From Theodoxus fluviatilis (taxonomy: Eukaryota > Mollusca > Gastropoda > Cycloneritida > Neritidae): 64,000 nt of DNA. Each line of letters opens with the position of its first letter. Position 1 is the stretch's first letter. This document shows, one piece after another, positions 50,701-57,645 of the stretch. The stretch is from contig JAWQFJ010028229.1 in NCBI GenBank assembly GCA_034096865.1, positions 1-64,000 of the forward strand, given 5' to 3'. A model generated the notes under the pieces. The model saw nothing but the letters and a program-made list of their open reading frames with translations, made no database searches and was not told the DNA's origin. The position numbers and the translations under genes are program-made.

Positions 50701-52202
50701 CCTATCAGGCTACAGTAACTGCAACAGTTTTCTAGCAAATTTCCACTTCCAGGGCTACGTAATACATTGTATTCTGTATCTTGCATGAAAGTATAACAAA
50801 AACAACCTGTGTCCTAAATTGGCTGTTTTCTCTGGAAGTGGAATCCCTATTAACACACACACACAAAATTAAATTGCTTACAGTTACAGTCCATCCAGTC
50901 AAAGTCAGATTGTCCAATGCCAATATTTCTGGTGAACTACAGCAATGAAGTCAGTCTATGACATCAAGCATGAAGAGTAATTAGACACTGACGATGGGTG
51001 AAAAGAGATACAGAACATGATAAGTGAATAGTGGTACAGCATATACAAGTATAGGTATTTGTTGGGCACAGGACCAATTGTCATGAATTGACAACCTCCC
51101 TGTACAGATGACTGCCAACTTACACAAAGTTACAGTATGGGCACATACCTAACTAGCATCAACATAGAGGTGAGACAGGCCAGTAACTACAGTGCGAGTG
51201 CACAATCCAATTAACATTTGATGTCCAGAAATGGTATCCTCCACCCTTGCCACCATTCCCATGCACCCCTTGCTGTCCTGCAAAGGTGTGGGCAAGATCT
51301 CCAATTTTCCTACTGGAAATCATTATTCTAAATTTGAATCATCCTTCTAAATTCAGCAACCAAAGGGGAACAAGTCAGCTCAGCCCCAAGATTATCACCC
51401 GACTGCTAAATTCAGGACAACATGAAACAGAAGCGAAATATCAGAGGGAGCAGTTGGAGTTTAGGCCAAAATAAAAACAGTTGTGGTTATGGTGACCGAA
51501 CCATTTTTTTCTGCCTACCCTAAACTTTTTATTTTTATCATGCAAAAAGAAATAAAGAAAAAAAAGAACGAAATCAACAGCAATCAATGAATTGTGTGCT
51601 GTCCCATCCTCCTTGTTCTAAAAGCACTCGTGAAATCCACTACAGTATTTAAGTTTTTTTTAATGAGTTTTGCAGCAAAAGACAGATTGTGATTTATGTC
51701 TAATCTGGCTAATCTTCCCAAATTTTTTTAAAATAAATAACTTCAGGCCAACCTACTGACCCCATTTTGTTGTTGATGCCATTAACCATAATCACAACTA
51801 TTTTTTCTTTTGGCCTTAGCAGACAGTTAAGTCCATACATCAAGGGGTGGAGATCAGTGGTGTAAAACATAGCATCTTATTCTAAATGAATTTTTCTGTA
51901 GTAAAAGCTCGATTGCCAAAAAGTGTAGGATATTTTACTTTTTATACAGGGCAACAATGTCCACCTTGTCAAACATGACACAGACAGAGGCCCAAGACAT
52001 GAGACAGAACACAGATTGCCCACACTTATCACTCACTGTCTGTATATTGAACAACAAGCCCAGCATGCAGGGAAACGGGCAAACACCCACCATTCATGAC
52101 CCTGACATAGTGCAACAGAGTCTGGATGGCTGCCAGAGCGGTGGAGAGGCTGGGGTCTTCCTCTATCAGCTTGAAGAAGGTCTTCCTGATGTCTGCAAAC
52201 AT
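26373..52202 (-). CDS. EIF2B1: Translation initiation factor eIF2B subunit alpha
   Basis: eIF2B is the cytoplasmic decameric exchange factor that reloads eIF2 with GTP. Its alpha subunits form the homodimer that bridges the two halves and help sense phosphorylated eIF2 in the integrated stress response. Coding exons (transcript order): 52202-52091, 50648-50506, 41945-41829, 35671-35562, 35353-35285, 34317-34242, 33383-33258, 26528-26373. All junctions are GT/AG and the phases agree, giving 302 aa against 305 in human. Diagnostic family segments are present: AAIQTLLHYV, CDLFLHFIT, DYSECKKILLERG, RFSVFVTESFPD, TVILDASVGYIMEN, GAEGVVESGGIINK, ESFKFNRIYPLNQ and LTDLGVHGPAAVSDKL. Introns carry three large minisatellites and several transposon remnants. 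The N-terminus is uncertain: the exon at 52202 also has a good acceptor (TTTGCAG|AC at 52192) and may be exon 2. Confidence 0.95.
26555..26660. repeat. (TG)n microsatellite beside the EIF2B1 last exon
   Basis: Nearly pure TG starts about 35 bp upstream, in transcript sense, of the last-exon acceptor. It gives CA repeats in the pre-mRNA close to the branch-point region. Confidence 0.8.
26890..33120. repeat. 22-bp minisatellite, about 6.2 kb, in EIF2B1 last intron
   Basis: The basic unit is acaccagcacagacaacaca plus ac, with common variants (agcccagac, agcacaggc) and 17-bp short units. The plus strand is almost free of T and low in G. The unit has no minus-strand stop and is not a multiple of 3, so all three minus frames stay open for thousands of bases (up to 1850 codons); these are not genes. 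Higher-order duplications are visible: a block with aacctgcagggacaacacac recurs near 30172, 30340 and 30505, and a block with acatttgcaaggacaacacg recurs at about 30956 and 31405. Confidence 0.95.
33121..33257. other. Degenerate edge of the minisatellite up to the exon
   Basis: Diverged fragments of the 22-bp unit (acaccagcacgg, acaccagaaaac) fade out before the EIF2B1 exon at 33258. Confidence 0.5.
33258..33383 (-). CDS. EIF2B1: EIF2B1 coding exon
   Basis: 126 bp, phase 0 at both ends, with acceptor GACTGTTTCAG|ATA and donor TACAAG|GTGAGC. Encodes IGTYTIAMCAKRLNKKVFVA, then AESFKFNRIYPLNQRDLNQE. The 6.7-kb intron to the final exon contains the 22-bp minisatellite. Confidence 0.95.
33466..33672. 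repeat. GGAT-seeded dispersed repeat
   Basis: A GGAT run (33468-33498) is followed by ttacggcctatcagcctttg and, about 50 bp later, by a block with cgcgtagggagacgcggtgg and accccgaacccacaggg. The parts match 23078-23160 and 20340-20427, so this copy links the two halves of one family. Confidence 0.7.
33673..34241. other. EIF2B1 intron with purine-rich tandem segment
   Basis: A G/A-rich region (about 33925-34165) contains repeated gcaaggaggggcaggaggag and gcaagaagatgca motifs. This yields leucine/serine-rich minus-strand frames that are not genes. Confidence 0.5.
34242..34317 (-). CDS. EIF2B1: EIF2B1 coding exon
   Basis: 76 bp with acceptor TTTGTAG|A and donor AACAAG|GTATGG. Encodes YIMENVSFVLVGAEGVVESG and GIINK, the conserved GAEGVxxxGGIINK motif of the eIF2B alpha/beta/delta family. 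Confidence 0.95.
35285..35353 (-). CDS. EIF2B1: EIF2B1 coding exon
   Basis: 69 bp with acceptor CTTCCAG|A and donor GTGGG|GTCAGT. Encodes LVAARELREAGIPTTVILDA and SV; the TVILDASVG strand-turn is a family signature. Confidence 0.93.
35562..35671 (-). CDS. EIF2B1: EIF2B1 coding exon
   Basis: 110 bp with acceptor CATTACAG|AGA and donor TCTGG|GTATGT. Encodes RILTHSRSRVVLEVLKEAAK, then RFSVFVTESFPDKS, the start of the Rossmann-like domain. A second AG at 35652 could be mistaken for the acceptor, but only the upstream one keeps phase and restores the ILTH segment. Confidence 0.95.
35672..36949. other. EIF2B1 intron sequence, nothing recognised
   Basis: AT-rich intron. A perfect 33-bp duplication starting agaacctatgtacttaacat lies at about 36700-36770. 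No gene is seen. Confidence 0.45.
36950..37840. mobile_element. CTTGACC-rich non-autonomous repeat, uninterrupted copy
   Basis: It has the same termini as the copy at 13156-16891: hairpin gggcaaagccc, then GACTCACATGC left, and GCATGTGAGTC right. It contains about fourteen copies of TGACCTTGA or its complement, counted by eye, and GGAC/CCGG tetranucleotide runs at about 37741-37792. It provides the empty site that dates and delimits the MULE. It lies in an EIF2B1 intron. Confidence 0.8.
38010..38870. repeat. Degenerate tandem repeat, about 210-240 bp unit
   Basis: The motifs gattgtctg and tctgattctgg/ttgatggc recur near 38245, 38450 and 38685, together with cattcagcat and cgaagatgcg. About four diverged monomers are visible. 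No coding capacity is seen. Confidence 0.6.
38871..39555. other. EIF2B1 intron sequence, nothing recognised
   Basis: Short unrecognised open frames only. Confidence 0.4.
39561..41536. repeat. 21-bp minisatellite, about 94 copies, in EIF2B1 intron
   Basis: Two unit types mix: ggctatccagactagtgcag and ggctatccagactggtacag/t. Being a multiple of 3 and stop-free, the array is open on both strands; heptapeptides such as TSLDSPC or SRLVQGL repeat for over 600 residues. A single stop (about 40875) and one indel (about 39858) break some frames. Nothing supports translation, and the array lies inside an intron in both orientations. Confidence 0.95.
41829..41945 (-). CDS. EIF2B1: EIF2B1 coding exon
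   Basis: 117 bp, phase 0 at both ends, with acceptor TTTTCATCAG|GAC and donor GGCTCA|GTAAGT. Encodes DYSECKKILLERGKLYVEAM, then NARTKIAEKANEFIEDGS. Confidence 0.95.
42320..43004 (+). pseudogene. Internally deleted mariner-type transposase
   Basis: Three frames carry successive pieces of one protein. A helix-turn-helix start (RELVAERLSAGESTAPICAA) is followed by the second DNA-binding part (SIRKLAKQFGMHEPTMGHKI, then KSRAVVTKNRITEVQK and ARKMLNWMK). The text then jumps to WPPSSLDISPLEH and ends SFRKRLEAVAKAGGDYIE. The roughly 100 residues between NWMK and WPP, which hold the first two catalytic acids, are missing. It is a deletion derivative with frameshifts and is not functional. It lies in an EIF2B1 intron, directly before the LINE fragment. 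Confidence 0.75.
43018..44398 (+). pseudogene. 5'-truncated L2/CR1-like LINE, reverse transcriptase end
   Basis: Reading from 43023: LFIMYTSPLTELI, then the catalytic-site motif FADDTQL at 43092. An in-frame TAG follows at 43137, then an otherwise open frame to 43958 with the usual C-terminal features of this clade (LNCEKTEAIHF, LDYGNSILISC, LHWLPVDLRIQYK, TWNSLPRSVR). A T-rich 3' region ends in gcgctatataaatactcatt followed by ATT repeats, the typical L2-type tail. It is 5' truncated and dead. Confidence 0.88.
44726..44828. repeat. (CA)n microsatellite
   Basis: Interrupted ACAC run with occasional G and A interruptions. Confidence 0.85.
45111..46882. mobile_element. hAT-like non-autonomous element
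   Basis: The left end CAGGGATGTTCAAA (45111-45124) is the reverse complement of the right end (46869-46882). A CAGGG terminus is typical of hAT elements. Subterminal sequence on the left forms a gggctag/ctagccc hairpin; the right end has cgggcgagtgactc. The interior (45210-46305) is a repeat that starts with TG/TCTG and continues with several diverged monomers (gaaacttggtatggg, ccggggtcaggtcatggtgg). No 8-bp target duplication is evident by eye (tgccttca against catacacc). No transposase is present. Confidence 0.6.
45210..46305 (+). repeat. Tandem monomers with X-box-like motifs
   Basis: Starts with TG/TCTG tracts, then three to four partial monomers sharing cttggtatggggttaggtgt, cggggtcaggtcatggtggg, caagatggc and tttgaccgaaatttggtgtg. 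Four monomers hold the palindrome GTYGCCATGGTAAC at 45363, 45629, 45783 and 46080. Confidence 0.75.
47155..50345. repeat. 26-bp minisatellite, about 3.2 kb, in EIF2B1 intron
   Basis: The unit is cactagcaacacacaaacac plus atctgt, with variants agtacat, agcgcat, acaactgt and atccatcact. A block of about 358 bp, including gaagctgtcatcaacatac and catgcaatatgactgtcatc, is present twice (about 48240-48500 and 48600-48860). Diverged units begin near 46890 and continue to about 50450. Confidence 0.95.
50506..50648 (-). CDS. EIF2B1: EIF2B1 coding exon (N-terminal helical region)
   Basis: 143 bp with acceptor GACCACAG|TG and donor CAGTCG|GTACGT. Encodes NTIMEMIDKVKAASAILM, then SGCDLFLHFITMANLQMQS, aligning with the GGELFLRFISLASLE region of the human subunit. 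Confidence 0.92.
50649..51460. other. EIF2B1 intron, nothing recognised
   Basis: No gene, tandem repeat or known element is seen apart from a short CA run near 50857. Confidence 0.45.
51464..51815. mobile_element. PIF/Harbinger-like MITE, copy 1
   Basis: The ends are inverted: ggccaaaataaaaacagttg and gtggttatgg left; ccataatcacaac and ttttcttttggcc right. A TTA duplication flanks it (51461-51463 and 51816-51818). A TWA target and GG-starting ends fit PIF/Harbinger. A related copy is at 60850-61216. Confidence 0.8.
51819..52090. other. EIF2B1 intron next to the first recognised exon
   Basis: No features beyond the splice donor at 52090. Confidence 0.4.
52091..52202 (-). CDS. EIF2B1: EIF2B1 first recognised coding exon
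   Basis: Encodes DIRKTFFKLIEEDPSLSTAL and AAIQTLLHYVRVMN, matching the N-terminal helices of eIF2B alpha. The donor is AATG|GTGGGT at 52091, phase 1. It either begins at ATG 52202 (MFADIRK...) or is spliced at 52192 after a T-rich tract; both give a near-normal length. Confidence 0.85.
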
Positions 52203-52230
52203 GACAATAACATGGACAACAATAAGAACA

Positions 52231-52233
<3 letters not shown>

Positions 52234-52294
<61 letters not shown>
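52234..52294. repeat. (ATG)n trinucleotide repeat
   Basis: About 20 uninterrupted ATG/GAT units lie 30 bp from the ATG at 52202 and 40 bp from the candidate acceptor at 52192. On the EIF2B1 sense strand it reads CAT repeats and contains no ATG. Confidence 0.9.
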
Positions 52295-52295
<1 letters not shown>

Positions 52296-55090
52296 CTTCA
52301 GTGAAGACATCAAGATGAAATTCAGGTTGGACAAATGTGCAAGGCTCATCATGCCACGACAAAGTGAAAAACATCAATGGCCTCCAGTGAGACATAGGGA
52401 CAACTGAAGATGCATCAGCAGACATGGGATACAAAGAACCGGGGATTCTGCAGTGTCAAGAAGGCATGCAATAGGAATTTAAGGTCATGGCAAAAAGAGA
52501 ATATGAAAAATGTACAAGCACTAAATAAGTGCTCAGGTCATGACTGACAGCATTCTGTTAACCTGAGTCAGTAGTGACTCTGGCACAGTTCGCAATGAAT
52601 GAGTAATAGACTTGACCCTTTGCATTACAGCCAAAAATAGTTCGTTTTGATACTATTTTTTCTCCACTTTTAACAGAAATCATTCAGATGTCAAAACTTG
52701 TTTCCATTTCAACACAAATATTTTATTTTATCAAATAAACACTTGTTTATCGCCTCAACAAAAGTAAGTTATGAGTTTTGTGCGAAATAGTCTTAGAACT
52801 ACTTTAACGGCATATGTCAGGGAGCAGATCGGCTATCCCACAAGCCTCTCGTGTGACCCTCATTTGAATTTTTTTGACGAAATCCTTCCATCACGTGATG
52901 TCAACTGTGCTAGAGACTTAATCCGACAGGCAAAATCTCTAGTGGACTAGAATGGGCTGACGGTTACAAAATCAAAGTCATAATGCATACAACTCATTCT
53001 CAAGTATGATGCACTGGCAACATTTCAGTCAGAAGTAATCACATTTGTTACGGTTCAAAATAAAAGTATTGTTGTCGCATAAATGAATGTTATAGGAGAT
53101 AAATAACAACTTTAAGTTTAAGTAGGTGTGTCACTTGACACCAATTTTTCAAATATGTGTAAACATTCTTTTCATATGAGTGTCATGGCAACGACTCTGA
53201 CCTCAATGAAAAGTTTGTTGATTTATTTCACTCTTCAATGTGACCAAGTGTTGAATTTTGCAGAACAGTGGTATCTGAACACATAAAAGTCAAATTAATT
53301 AGTGATGCGGCTCTTAAATGAGCATTTCTGAGTCCAGCGATGATGAATACTGGTTGCTTGAGGATGTGGGTGATGATAGCAATCCTTTACTCTCTTCTTT
53401 CAACTCGGACAACAAAGAAAATGCTGAAATTTCCCCTCACTCAATTACTCCAGATTACTGGTGTGTGCACATTGTCACATGGTTTATAATGTACACTTCC
53501 CCCCCACCCCCCTCTGTTTGCAATCAATCCCTTGGGGTGGAAGTAAGAATACACAACAGTAGAATTATCACTGGTTGAGTTATGAATTTGTTCAAGAATG
53601 TTTGAGTGATTTTCACTAATTTCAGTTATCCTGGTTACGCAAGGCATTTCTGAGCAAATGTGGCCATGTGGTCACAGTATCAATGTCTCATCACCTGTTG
53701 TTGCTGTCATCAATGTTTCGTTGTACAGTCTCTGTTAACATTTCTTACTATTCTAAGGCTTATCCAACTCTTTTTGTCTGATTTCCAGGATGCATGACTA
53801 TGGGGACTGTGACAATGGTTCAACTGATCCTGTCCCTCTATTTTGACCAGAGCTCTGGAGTGCTGTGGGAGTGAGAACTCAGTCATCATGTTCCAAGACT
53901 GGAGGAAAAAGGACCCAGACATCCCTGAACTGAATAGACCAGAAAATCAACTTTTATTTATTGAAGAACTGATAAAGACAGTTGGGTAAATCTGATAAGA
54001 AGGTTCCTGTGCCTCTGATGGAAAACAAAATGTATAAATTAATGTTCACCATGCAATGAAGCCAGCTTGGATGAAATTATCTTGAAACTGTTCAATGTTA
54101 AAATAAAATTCAGTCAAGTGTGAAATTGGCATCACACATTTGTTTCAAAAACAAGAGAAAATTGTTTAGTTCATGAACACTGGTAGCCATTTTCCTTGCA
54201 CTTGTTTCATGTGTGTACTGTTAAATACTGCTGCTGTCTTTTCCGAGTTTCAGAAATTGATTATTGCTTAATTTCATTTGTATGTAAATGAAGGATGTGC
54301 TATTGCTATTCCAGTGAAAGCTGTCCATCAATTCAATGAATGACATAAAGCTTCTAAAGTCTCCTTTGTGGCTACAGAGACTTGGCCTAGGTTTTGTCCT
54401 GGAAATACTGCAACCATTGAAAAAATGGCAAACATTCTAAATCGTGAGATATATTTTATTGAGTTAGAACATCTATGGTTAATAATTATATGTTTTAATT
54501 TACAAGTGTCTTTGAACACTGCAATAAGAAACCTAGTCAAGTTAGTAAATTGTACATTTTTTTCTGTTACGAGTATATGTACCCAATGTTATTTCGTCAT
54601 TCTGATTTTTGTGTGGTGCATTAATAGATTTCTTTTTAAAAAAAATTCCTTTTGTATGCTTATGATCTTAAAGCATATTGTCTCATCTTTCGGGTGTGTT
54701 ATGATTAAATGTGAAGGTGCGAGCAAGGAAGCGGCAAATACCACTGGGTATGACAATAGGCTTGTCCATGAGTACACAGCGCTGCATGAGCGCTTCATGT
54801 TGGCAATTGAGCGCTCCTGAACACCTACTTGTTAAAGGGGAGGTAAATCTTCTGCGCCCCATGTTGTGTTGATAGACGCTAAGAAAGTGTTTTCTTTGCC
54901 ACAGACATCGTTTATGCACGTGTAAATGTATTCTGCATGAATAAAGTCCACTACTGTGTCATCCTTACTTGCCATTACTCGCGCATACAGAGCGCTTGGG
55001 GCAAATAAAGCCTAAAATGTTGTCTGATATTATGATATTCGCCTTATTCTTATTTAACATTTTGTTACTTGAATATAATTTGTTAATTTT
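52295..55090. other. Upstream/intron-1 region of EIF2B1, no firm gene
   Basis: AT-rich. A plus-strand frame at 53318 starts with an acidic SISESSDDEYWLLEDV and runs 86 codons, but nothing further downstream joins it convincingly. At about 52612 the sequence gaccctttgcattacagcc looks like a piggyBac-type end, but no matching right end was found. Confidence 0.35.
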
Positions 55091-55585
55091 ACTAGAGAGC
55101 TACTGTTCATAGCACTAGTACGACCGCACCTAGAGTTTGGAAATGTAGTATGGGCACCCTATCTGGAAAGAGACAAAACACTCGTTGAGAGAGTACAGAG
55201 GAGGGCCACAAAAATAATTCCGGGATTGAAGGATCTCACATATGAACAAAGACTTGTCAAGATGAGGCTCCCTAGTCTGTGCTACAGAAGAACTAGAGGT
55301 GACCTAATAGAAGTGTACAAGTATACGCACGGCATGTACCAGATTGGAGAGAATCTGTTTTCCTGTGATGACAATAATAGTGTCACAAGAGGTCACGCCT
55401 ACAAGCTCAAGAAAAACCGATGCAATACGGCTTTACGACAGCATTTCTTCACCCAGCGAGTTATAAACATGCGGAACAGCCTCCCGAATAGCGTAGTTGA
55501 GGCACCGAGCCTGAACTCGTTCAAGAACAGAGTGGACAAGCATCTACAAGGATATATATGTTCATGCTGGAGGAACCACTGGCGC
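55091..55585 (+). pseudogene. 5'-truncated non-LTR retrotransposon, C-terminal ORF2 part
   Basis: Encodes LVRPHLEFGNVVWAPYLERD, then VQRRATKIIPGLKDLTYEQR, RRTRGDLIEVYKYTHGMY and MRNSLPNSVVEAPSLNSFK. This block follows the reverse transcriptase in many metazoan LINEs and is found alone when the element is 5' truncated. The FADD catalytic region is absent. It differs from the LINE at 43018. Confidence 0.88.
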
Positions 55586-55589
55586 AGAG

Positions 55590-56003
55590 AGGCTTCAGTG
55601 GCCGAGTGGTTAGTGCGCTGGACTTACGGTCGCTTGCGACTGGTGGGTACGGCGTTCGAAGCTGCGCGGTCCACAGTGTTGCATCCTTGAGCAAGGTGCT
55701 TAACTCGCATTTGCTTCTCCCCACCCGAGGAGTAAAACCGGGTACCAAATGGCCCTCTTCAGGGCTGCCAAAAACAGCCCTCCTCAGGGCTTCTCCCCAG
55801 GTCCTTCGGATGAGACCTTCATAAACCGAGGCCTAGTGTGTGATACGCATTCACAAAACATCAAAAATCGCGCACTATAAAGATCCTGACACTCATGTCC
55901 TCGACGGGTGAGTGCCGGCCACAGATAAAATACCCAGCATGCAAAAAAGTGTAGCAGTTTCACCAGTATGTTGGTGTTGGCTACCTAAGAAGAAGAAGAA
56001 GAA
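55590..56003 (+). repeat. tRNA-derived SINE with GAA tail
   Basis: The A-box region is agtggccgagtggttagtgc and the B-box-like segment is gcgttcgaagc. A core with tcggatgagaccttcataaa and gcgcactataaagatcctga follows, and the element ends in (GAA)n at about 55988-56002. The tRNA-like head with V-arm-like spacing resembles tRNA-Ser/Leu. It probably used the adjoining LINE type, but this is inference. Confidence 0.8.
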
Positions 56004-56051
56004 CACATTGCGATGGGGCGTTCAAAAGGCTTCACGGCCTATATCTAGCCT

Positions 56052-56083
56052 CTCAACTACTACTACTACTACTACTACTACTA
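56052..56083. repeat. (CTA)n trinucleotide repeat
   Basis: About nine CTA units. Confidence 0.8.
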
Positions 56084-56098
56084 GATGATGCACAGCAA

Positions 56099-56401
56099 TT
56101 AGGCCCTTTTTTCTCTCTTTTTCTTTATCTCACAAGTGTTATAGACTAGGCCTGGTAAAAGACCAGCTAGTATCCATAAGAACAATAAAAATACAGCCAG
56201 AGAACTACCAGAATCGGCGATAGGCCCTGGACGCCTAAGCAAGCCGAAAAATTCTATAATTCTATTGAGAGGATTCAACATATGCTGACCGTCAACACTG
56301 AACGTGATCTCCCAATGTTCAAAATATAAGAAAATCTTGCCCAATTTACCGTCTTCGGTTTCCTTTGATAGTTGAACCTTCGCACCTTTACAACCACTCA
56401 T
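56099..56401 (-). CDS. Unrecognised 100-aa frame with one membrane segment (doubtful)
   Basis: ATG at 56401 (context ccgtcATGa), stop TAG at about 56100. The N-terminal 65 residues are mixed. Then comes a hydrophobic segment (SLAVFLLFLWILAGLLPGLV, about residues 69-88) and a basic tail KKKREKRA. I do not recognise the family. Alternatively only the first 16 bases are coding: ATGAGTGGTTGTAAAG|GTGCGA has a fair donor and its phase fits the EIF2B1 exon acceptor at 52192, so this may be EIF2B1 exon 1 and the remaining frame accidental. The position, 282 bp from the GTF2H3 start on the opposite strand, fits either. Confidence 0.25.
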   Translation of the reverse strand: MSGCKGAKVQLSKETEDGKLGKIFLYFEHWEITFSVDGQHMLNPLNRIIEFFGLLRRPGPIADSGSSLAVFLLFLWILAGLLPGLVYNTCEIKKKREKRA

Positions 56402-56566
56402 GACGGAAACGTGGTTTCGCTCTTTGAATAATGACAAACAACTGAAAATTTTCAGCGAGTCTTAAATCTTGCATCAGGTACAAAATGTCAAGTAGAGTAG
56501 CTTCCCTTGAAATATGTTACATTGTCTTTCATTGGTTTAAATAATTCCATTTAACCAATCAGGAAC

Positions 56567-56617
<51 letters not shown>

Positions 56618-56683
56618 AGCAAGCAGGGGAGTGATCTCCCCTTCAGACTCACAGCGCGAGAGGTTGCTGCAATTTGGATCATC
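56402..56683. promoter_or_regulatory. Putative bidirectional promoter with inverted CCAAT pair
   Basis: Lies between divergent start codons at 56401 (minus) and 56684 (plus). It contains attggtttaaat (56531-56542) and atttaaccaat (from 56549), an inverted pair giving ATTGG and CCAAT in both orientations, as seen in NF-Y-bound bidirectional promoters. A (GA)n run lies at about 56571-56614. No TATA box at a convincing distance is seen. Confidence 0.5.
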
Positions 56684-56690
56684 ATGAGTG
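56684..56690 (+). CDS. GTF2H3: GTF2H3 exon 1, coding part (7 bp)
   Basis: ATGAGTG|GTGAAG: strong donor, phase 1. With exon 2 it gives MSDKVVSS, which parallels the MVSDEDE start of the human protein. The full 5' UTR start is unknown. Confidence 0.8.
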
Positions 56691-57480
56691 GTGAAGAAGA
56701 GTCTTTTGACGTTGCTTTAATTTTTACAGATGTAGATCATCTCGATGGCACGCATGTGCTGCTTGGGGCTGGTCGTGCTTATGCTGCTGGGGCAAACCGT
56801 AAAAAAGCGCGAAGACCACAGCAATCCAGTTGATCTTTGGTTTGGAGCACGACTCTGACTCTGAGCTGTATTACTATTATTAGTGTATGCAAAGAATACA
56901 GTGTATGCAATTCTTTGTATGTTTACGTGTGTTGTCAACTTCTTCATACAGTTGTATGAAGTTCTTTGTATGTTTACTTCTGTTGTCAGCTTTTTCATGC
57001 AGTCTATGTGTACGTTTACCTTTATCTTTACAGCGTATGCAGTTCGTTGTATGTTTACTTCTGTTGTCAGCTTTTTCAAAGTTTGACCCCCATAGGCATA
57101 GGGTGCTGATTGCAACACCAAAACAGGGCGGATGATGACAGCGGGATACTTCATTTCCTTAGAGAGATAGAATAAACTTGGACATTGGACTTATCGTCCT
57201 CATGCTCCACAATAAATGCAACAGTATGTTGCCATCGCAGAGACATTAAATATAGTTTAACACTTGTTTCTTGCTGCCTTTAGTAGCTGGATGTTACTTG
57301 ACCTCATTATTGACGTTGTTGTGGTGTGTGTGTTCATGCAGACAAGGTGGTGAGCAGTCTGCTGGTGCTGGTGCTGGACACCAATCCAGTCTGGTGGGGC
57401 AAAGCTGCCTCAGCAGACACAGGCGTGGTGAGTCCTTCTTCCAGGTCTTATGATCTTGACTCTGCATGGCTTGAAACGGC

Positions 57481-57577
<97 letters not shown>

Positions 57578-57604
57578 CAGAGACACAGAGAGAGAGAGAC
57601 AGAG

Positions 57605-57645
<41 letters not shown>

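Noticed and set aside
52612..54850. piggyBac-like element (ccctttgc end, acidic SISESSDDEYW frame)
   Set aside because: No matching right end, no TTAA pair and no transposase core were found; the signal is too weak.
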